A stretch of 10,421 nucleotides of DNA from Deltaproteobacteria bacterium (GTDB taxonomy: Bacteria > Desulfobacterota > JAENJC01): assembly GCA_016844545.1 (NCBI GenBank), contig JAENJC010000063.1, positions 1-10,421 on the forward strand, in the 5' to 3' direction. The position numbers were made by a program, and so were the translations under genes. Positions within the stretch are counted from its first letter, which is position 1. The number at the start of each line of letters is the position of its first letter. Under the pieces are notes generated by a model, which worked only from the letters and a program-made list of their open reading frames with translations, was not told where the DNA came from and did no database searches. Below, piece by piece: positions 6,661 through 10,421 of this stretch.

Positions 6661-7159
6661 GAGCAGTGGTCAGTGGTCAGTGGTCAGGGGCCAGCAAAGA
6701 TCAGTGGTCAGTGGTCAGGGGTCAGTAAAACCGGCCACCGACCACCGGCCACCGACCACTTCTTTAAACCGACCACTGGCCACCGGTCACAGACAGTTTG
6801 GTTTCACCCTTTTAGAGGTCATCATATCCATGGCCATAATAGCTACGGCGCTGATGGCCCTCCTCTCTTTACAGGGTCGCTCAATAGGGATGATGGAGTC
6901 GGCCGAGAAGATGGAAGGGGCAAGGCTGCTTTCCGAGAGGCTTATGGGAGAAGGGGAGCTAAAAGGGGTTCCAAACGGTGAAAAAACAGGAACAGAAGGG
7001 CCTTACAACTGGAGAATAAGTGAGATAAAGATAACTCCTGAGGTTATGCCGGAAGGGGTAAAGGCCCTTCCTGGAAGGCAGTTGTCCCTTGAGGTCTCAT
7101 GGGAAGAAGGGAAGAGAAAGGAAAAACTGAACCTTGCGGAGTACATATATGAAAGATAG
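6614..7159 (+). CDS. gspI: Type II secretion minor pseudopilin GspI, repeat-derived leader
   Basis: Minor pseudopilin. The best-supported start is TTG 6614, with AAGGA at 6602-6606 seven bases upstream, overlapping gspH by 47 bp. GTG codons inside the repeat (6680, 6704) are alternatives without a ribosome site. From 6614 the product has 181 residues. The leader would be 63 residues ending HRQFG, followed by mature FTLLEVIISMAIIATALMAL with E at +5 and a 118-residue body of usual size for GspI (SLQGRS, RLLSERLMGE, YNWRISEI). About two thirds of the leader, with motifs SGQWSVV, SVVSGQG and TDHRPPT, is translated from the repeat. The leader is far longer than usual, so either cleavage tolerates it or a start inside the repeat is used. 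Confidence 0.88.
   Translation: MSFQPWGKDLRYEKTKSSGQWSVVRGQQRSVVSGQGSVKPATDHRPPTTSLNRPLATGHRQFGFTLLEVIISMAIIATALMALLSLQGRSIGMMESAEKMEGARLLSERLMGEGELKGVPNGEKTGTEGPYNWRISEIKITPEVMPEGVKALPGRQLSLEVSWEEGKRKEKLNLAEYIYER
6664..6790 (+). repeat. Heptad palindromic repeat, family 1, long copy in gspI leader
   Basis: Longest copy of family 1. It has two left-arm blocks (CAGTGGT heptads at 6664-6688 and again at 6701-6725) and two right-arm blocks (CCGGCCACCGACCACCGGCC at 6731-6750, extending to 6759, and CCGACCACTGGCCACCGGTC from 6769). The arrangement suggests nested or stacked units. It starts just after the gspH stop and ends 8 bp before the GspI cleavage-site glycine codon. Confidence 0.9.
7138..7151 (+). 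promoter_or_regulatory. Ribosome site and likely original start codon of gspJ
   Basis: GGAG at 7138-7141 is followed seven bases later by ATG at 7149-7151, overlapping the end of gspI by 11 bp as is usual in this operon. Translation from it runs straight into the repeat and stays out of frame with the GspJ body, ending at 7355 after 69 residues. This is the best evidence that the 5' end of gspJ was disrupted by the repeat. Confidence 0.6.
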
Positions 7160-7210
7160 TGGTCAGTGGTCAGGGGTCAGGGGTCAGCAAAGATCGGTGG
7201 TCAGGGGTTA
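7158..7210 (+). repeat. Heptad repeat, family 1, left arm only, at gspJ
   Basis: AGTGGTCAGTGGTCAGGGGT and further GGTCAG-type units form a family 1 left arm. No CCGGCCA-type right arm follows; the array instead abuts a different heptad repeat at 7211. Confidence 0.85.
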
Positions 7211-7717
7211 CCGTTCTCCGTTCCCCGTTCCCCGTTTATGTCGATCCTCTACAGCACCTTTTCCACTTCATCTGCCAATGCGAAGATTGTGGAGGGAATG
7301 GCTGATGACCTTTCCTCCGTCACCGGGGCGCTGGATACCTTCAGCCATGAAGTAAGGGGAGCATATTTAAGCTCAGAGTCCTCTATGGAAGGTTTCTCAG
7401 GCAAAAAAGAGGTTGTTACATTTATCACCACTACCCCTTATGTGAGAGATGGGGAGCCAACGGTTCAGCCTGTTTCGTATATATTTGAAGAAGGCAAACT
7501 GATAAGAAGAGCGCTGCGCCCCGGCTCCCAAAAAGAAGTGAAGGGCGAATATCTGCTCTTAGATGGGATTAAAGACCCTGCATTCTCCTTTTTCGACGGA
7601 AAGGGATGGATTGACGCCTGGCCTTCCGGGAATAAGTTGCCGGCCGGGGTCAGGGTTGTTTTTTCGTATAGGGACCGGAATGTGGAAAATGTAATACCTG
7701 TATGGAGCAGGATGTGA
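7166..7717 (+). CDS. gspJ: Minor pseudopilin GspJ body, N-terminal pilin signal missing
   Basis: Body of the minor pseudopilin GspJ. The frame is open from the gspI stop (TAG 7157-7159, same frame) to TGA 7715-7717. Possible starts are GTG 7166 inside the repeat (183 aa) or ATG 7238 (159 aa). From ATG 7238 the sequence MSILYSTFSTSSANAKIVEG matches the region that in GspJ follows the first half of the N-terminal helix; DTFSHEVRGAYL and the later beta-rich part also fit. What is missing is the leader, the cleavage-site glycine, the FTLIE-type N-terminus with its glutamate and roughly the first 15 residues of the helix. Without these the protein should not be processed or built into the pseudopilus. 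It may be a pseudogene, or the repeat may have caused an assembly error. The stop overlaps the gspL start. Confidence 0.75.
   Translation: MVRGQGSAKIGGQGLPFSVPRSPFMSILYSTFSTSSANAKIVEGMADDLSSVTGALDTFSHEVRGAYLSSESSMEGFSGKKEVVTFITTTPYVRDGEPTVQPVSYIFEEGKLIRRALRPGSQKEVKGEYLLLDGIKDPAFSFFDGKGWIDAWPSGNKLPAGVRVVFSYRDRNVENVIPVWSRM
7211..7237 (+). repeat. CCCCGTT heptad repeat (family 4) at gspJ
   Basis: Four 7-bp units (CCGTTCT, CCGTTCC, CCGTTCC, CCGTTTA) directly follow the family 1 arm and end at the ATG at 7238. In the gspJ frame they read FSVPRSPF. Confidence 0.8.
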
Positions 7718-9078
7718 TGGGAAGCAAAGGGGTCGTCATAGAGGTGGGGACTGCTGAAATAAAGGGAGCGCTTTTCTCCTCCTTCCTCGGCAGGACAAGG
7801 ATAGAAAGGATGGAGTCTGTTTCCATCAAAGATGGGGAAACAGCAGCAGCCATAGAAAAGCTTATTGCCGATTTTCCATCCGATGCGACCATAACTTTAA
7901 TCCTTCCGGGCCATCTCTTTATGGTAAGAACAGTCCCACTCCCTTTTACAGACAGAAAAAGGATCAGGAGGGCCTTGCCCTATGAAATGGACGGTCTTCT
8001 CCCTTTCCCTATTGAAGAGTTGCTTATAGACAGTCTTTCATCCACACCTTCAGAAACTGGAAGCAGGGTAATGGCTGTAGCAATTCCAGCAAAGCTCCTT
8101 CAACACTATCTAAGCCTCTTCCCTGAAGGAAGGAAGCCGTCAATAGCCATCCCTGACTTCGTATCCCTCCTCTCACTCGGCATAAACATAAAAGGAGAGG
8201 ATGGAATATACGGCATAGTGGAAATGGAAGAGGGAAAAACAAGCATGGTCCTTATCCAGAATGGCAGACCTGTTTTGGCAAGGTCTATTTCAGCGACTGA
8301 CGGTTTCCCCTCCGTTCATGAAACTATCCGCACGACAATAAAGGGATTTTTAGATGCAGGACAAAAGATCACAAGGCTATATATCACAGGATCAAAGGCA
8401 ACTACTGACTTCCCTCCAATAGAGGGAGTAGAACAGATAGTTCCTCTCCCTCCCATAATAAAAGATATATCCCTGAAGGAAAAACCTTCGTTTGTTACAG
8501 TTACAGGGGGTGCAAGAGCGGCAATTGAATTCCCCTGGTTCAATATGCTCGGTTTGAGTTCTGAGGCAGAGAGGTTTGAGAAAGGCTTAAAGAGGTTGTC
8601 TATTGGAGCAGCCATCCTGCTTATTATGGGAACGGGCGACCTGTACCTGCACTCCAGAACAGGGTCCCAAAGGCATTCGTCATTAAAGGCCGAGTCAAGG
8701 AAGGTATTTCTGTCTGTCATGCCTGATGTAAAAAAGGTGGTAAAGGAAGATGCCCAGATGAAGGATGCCCTGAATAAGGAGAGGGGGACTTTGGAGGCCC
8801 TTACAGGCAAGCCCGCCCCTTCATACCTTGCCTCCATAAAGGGTATAGAAAAGATTGTCTCAGATCATCCTGAGATAAGGGTAAGGGAGGCGTCTTTTGA
8901 GGGTTTTGGTGTAACCATTCAAGGGGATGGAAGCAGTATCGACGCAGAGGGATTAAAAAAGATCTTTTCCAGGATCGAGGGAGCCAGAGAAGCCCGGGTA
9001 GAAGAGGTGACGCAGGGAGTTGAGCCAAACAGCTACAGGTTCAGGATCAGAATAGATTTAGCAGGGAGAGGGAAGTAA
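7717..9078 (+). CDS. gspL: Type II secretion inner-membrane protein GspL
   Basis: Bitopic inner-membrane protein that holds the GspE ATPase and pairs with GspM. The ATG at 7717 overlaps the gspJ stop (TGATG) and has GGAG at 7704-7707, giving 453 aa; ATG 7702 in the same frame lacks a ribosome site. The N-terminal part to about residue 285 has the actin-like fold seen in GspL and PilM: GVVIEVGTAEIKGALFSSF at the start, TLILPGHLFMVRTVPLPF, RRALPYEMDGLLPFPIEEL and VTVTGGARAAIEFPWFNML. A single membrane segment lies near 294-311 (LSIGAAILLIMGTGDLYL). The periplasmic part is charged and helical, then ends in a PilN-like ferredoxin-type fold (IRVREASFEGFGVTIQGDGS). No repeat insertion is present. 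Confidence 0.9.
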   Translation: MGSKGVVIEVGTAEIKGALFSSFLGRTRIERMESVSIKDGETAAAIEKLIADFPSDATITLILPGHLFMVRTVPLPFTDRKRIRRALPYEMDGLLPFPIEELLIDSLSSTPSETGSRVMAVAIPAKLLQHYLSLFPEGRKPSIAIPDFVSLLSLGINIKGEDGIYGIVEMEEGKTSMVLIQNGRPVLARSISATDGFPSVHETIRTTIKGFLDAGQKITRLYITGSKATTDFPPIEGVEQIVPLPPIIKDISLKEKPSFVTVTGGARAAIEFPWFNMLGLSSEAERFEKGLKRLSIGAAILLIMGTGDLYLHSRTGSQRHSSLKAESRKVFLSVMPDVKKVVKEDAQMKDALNKERGTLEALTGKPAPSYLASIKGIEKIVSDHPEIRVREASFEGFGVTIQGDGSSIDAEGLKKIFSRIEGAREARVEEVTQGVEPNSYRFRIRIDLAGRGK

Positions 9079-9079
9079 G

Positions 9080-9604
9080 ATGTGGTCACTTAAAAACATA
9101 TCCGACAGAGAAAGACGCTTTTTTCTCCCTGCCGTTGTTGGCATGGTATTCGTCTCCGTATTCCTGTTTGTGGACTTTCCCCTTTACAGAAACATTGTAG
9201 AATTCAAGAAAAAGACAGGAGAAGAAGAGAAGAGGCTCAAATCCCTGATATCTATGGGACAGGAATATCTATCTGTAAGAAACCAGGTAGATGATATCAA
9301 AGAACGGGCATTCAAAGGTGAGGGCGCATCTCTATCCGGGATAGACTCCGACGTAAACAAGGCCGGTCTTAAAAAGAAGCTCTCTTCCTTGAAGCCGACC
9401 ACAACTCCTGTTACCGATTTATTAAAGAGGACAAAGGTCGAACTCTACTTTGAAAAGGTCTCCATTTCTGAAGCCTCAAGACTTCTAACTACCATAGAAA
9501 CAGACTGGCATCCTGTTGTCGTTGAAAAGGTTTCTATCAAGGCCACATACGAAAACCCCTCTCTCTTCAATCTCACGCTGCTTGTGAATACGGTAGAAAA
9601 GTAA
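9080..9604 (+). CDS. gspM: Type II secretion inner-membrane protein GspM
   Basis: Small bitopic inner-membrane protein that stabilises GspL; 174 residues, usual length. A short cytoplasmic N-terminus (MWSLKNISDRERRFF) precedes one membrane segment near residues 14-32 (LPAVVGMVFVSVFLFVDF). A charged stretch likely to form a coiled coil follows (FKKKTGEEEKRLKSLISMGQ), then a small C-terminal ferredoxin-like region (VELYFEKVSISEASRLLTTI). The start lies one base after the gspL stop, with GAGGGAAG just upstream. The sequence also resembles PilO, a structural relative; position after gspL favours GspM. Confidence 0.85.
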   Translation: MWSLKNISDRERRFFLPAVVGMVFVSVFLFVDFPLYRNIVEFKKKTGEEEKRLKSLISMGQEYLSVRNQVDDIKERAFKGEGASLSGIDSDVNKAGLKKKLSSLKPTTTPVTDLLKRTKVELYFEKVSISEASRLLTTIETDWHPVVVEKVSIKATYENPSLFNLTLLVNTVEK

Positions 9605-10421
9605 TGAATGAAAATGGTTCGGAGTTCTTTAAAATCTGTAATCCACAATCCGCAATCCGCAATCAAAGAGGCATGGCCCTGCTTATGACCATCCTTATAG
9701 TTGTTCTTCTCTCCCTTCTCATTATGGATATTAACGAGAGAAGCTACCTCGCCCTTACGAGGGCAAAAAACAGCGTGAACTCCCTGAACGCCTCTTATAT
9801 AATGAGGTCAGGTGTCAGAGCCATGGGTTTTCTCGAATTAGACGCGAAAGGGAGCGCCGTTGACACTCTTACGGAGGAATGGGCCCAGGAGATAACGCGC
9901 TTTCCTGTTGGTGAAGGCACAGTCTCAGTTCATATAGTGGACGAGGCATCAAAGTTTAATATAAACACCCTTGTTACCCCTCAGGGGAAGATAAATGAGA
10001 GGTCAGTAGAAAGGTTTGGCAGGCTGTTGAGGCTGGCTGGCCTTGAAGATGGTTTTTCAAGGAGGGTCGCCGAATGGCTTCAGAGAAACAGGGAAGAGAT
10101 TTCCTATTCGTTCGCTGACATCTCTGAACTCCTTCTTGTCCCTGATTTTACCATTGATACCTTCAAAAAAATCGAGAGGTATATTACCGTATACACCGAC
10201 CGCAGAAACGAATTTAATATTAATATAAATACCGTCGGCAGAGAGGTTTTAACTGCGCTATCTCCCAGTTTGAATGAAACGCTCGTTGAGGCCGTACTGG
10301 AATACAGAAAGGAGCACCCTTTCAAGGTTGAACATGCCGGTGATCTAAATCAGGTGACCGGCTTGAGCGACATAGAACTCCGCACAACCTTTTCTGATGT
10401 CCTTGACATAAAGAGCTCTGA
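9604..10421 (+). CDS. gspK: Type II secretion minor pseudopilin GspK (3' partial)
   Basis: Minor pseudopilin that caps the pseudopilus tip. The ATG overlaps the gspM stop (TAATG) and the frame stays open to the window end, giving 272 visible residues. The 23-residue leader ends RNQRG, followed by the mature helix MALLMTILIVVLLSLLIMDI. The lack of a +5 glutamate is normal for GspK. Family motifs include SGVRAMGFLELD, VDEASKFNINTL, ERFGRLLRLAGL, VAEWLQ, FADISELLLVPDF and FNININTVGREVL. Residues 11-21 of the leader (about ICNPQSAIRNQ) are translated from a family 5 heptad repeat. In the usual order gspK lies between gspJ and gspL; here it follows gspM. Confidence 0.9.
   Translation, partial: MNENGSEFFKICNPQSAIRNQRGMALLMTILIVVLLSLLIMDINERSYLALTRAKNSVNSLNASYIMRSGVRAMGFLELDAKGSAVDTLTEEWAQEITRFPVGEGTVSVHIVDEASKFNINTLVTPQGKINERSVERFGRLLRLAGLEDGFSRRVAEWLQRNREEISYSFADISELLLVPDFTIDTFKKIERYITVYTDRRNEFNININTVGREVLTALSPSLNETLVEAVLEYRKEHPFKVEHAGDLNQVTGLSDIELRTTFSDVLDIKSS
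9631..9665 (+). repeat. AATCCGC heptad repeat (family 5) in gspK leader
   Basis: About four degenerate 7-bp units (CTGTAAT, CCACAAT, CCGCAAT, CCGCAAT) read in frame as CNPQSAIRNQ. The array ends a few codons before the GspK cleavage-site glycine. Confidence 0.75.

Noticed and set aside
6673..6981. Second open frame across the start of gspI
   Set aside because: It is open only because the repeat lacks stops in every frame; beyond the repeat it reads gspI in the wrong frame with no family resemblance.
7157..7165. gspI-gspJ fusion by reading through the TAG at 7157
   Set aside because: The frames coincide, but there is no sign of a recoding element, and the TAG fits the usual end of GspI; the shared frame is likely a chance result of the repeat junction.
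7149..7355. Separate small protein from ATG 7149
   Set aside because: The sequence is repeat-derived, then out-of-frame gspJ; best read as the disrupted gspJ start.

Overview
The window is most of a type II secretion system (T2SS) operon, all on the + strand. It comes from a Gram-negative (diderm) bacterium. Codon use and protein style fit a Nitrospirota or deltaproteobacteria-like environmental genome, but this placement is only a guess. The visible order is gspD (5' end cut off), gspE, gspF, a 1.5-kb block of foreign genes, gspG, gspH, gspI, gspJ, gspL, gspM, gspK (3' end cut off). gspK lies after gspM rather than in its usual place between gspJ and gspL. Together these encode the outer-membrane secretin (D), the cytoplasmic ATPase (E), the inner-membrane platform (F, L, M) and the pseudopilus (G major; H, I, J, K minor). 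GspC and the prepilin peptidase GspO are not in the window.

The block between gspF and gspG (about 4214-5690) holds three genes. The first is a GxxExxY / PDDEXK_3 family gene flanked by inverted repeats, which looks like a small mobile cassette. The other two are a UPF0175 antitoxin gene and its DUF3368 PIN-toxin partner. The toxin gene is split by a 103-bp palindromic insertion, so the antitoxin is intact and the toxin is broken.

The most unusual feature is how many short repeats of several families have entered this operon. One family appears four times, always in the same orientation: a GGTCAGT-type heptad arm and, in three copies, a CCGGCCA-type heptad arm. One copy adds 21 in-frame residues inside the zinc-finger domain of GspE. 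The others lie at the 5' ends of gspH, gspI and gspJ. A different heptad repeat (AATCCGC type) lies at the 5' end of gspK, and a CCCCGTT type adjoins gspJ. In gspH, gspI and gspK the repeats are translated and make up much of the prepilin leader, the peptide that prepilin peptidase removes. In gspJ the repeat has replaced the leader and the start of the pilin helix, and the likely original start is now out of frame. Two further palindromic families lie between gspD and gspE and around the GxxExxY gene.

No RNA genes, CRISPR arrays, transposases or convincing promoters or terminators were found. No gene-free stretch exceeds about 185 bp.
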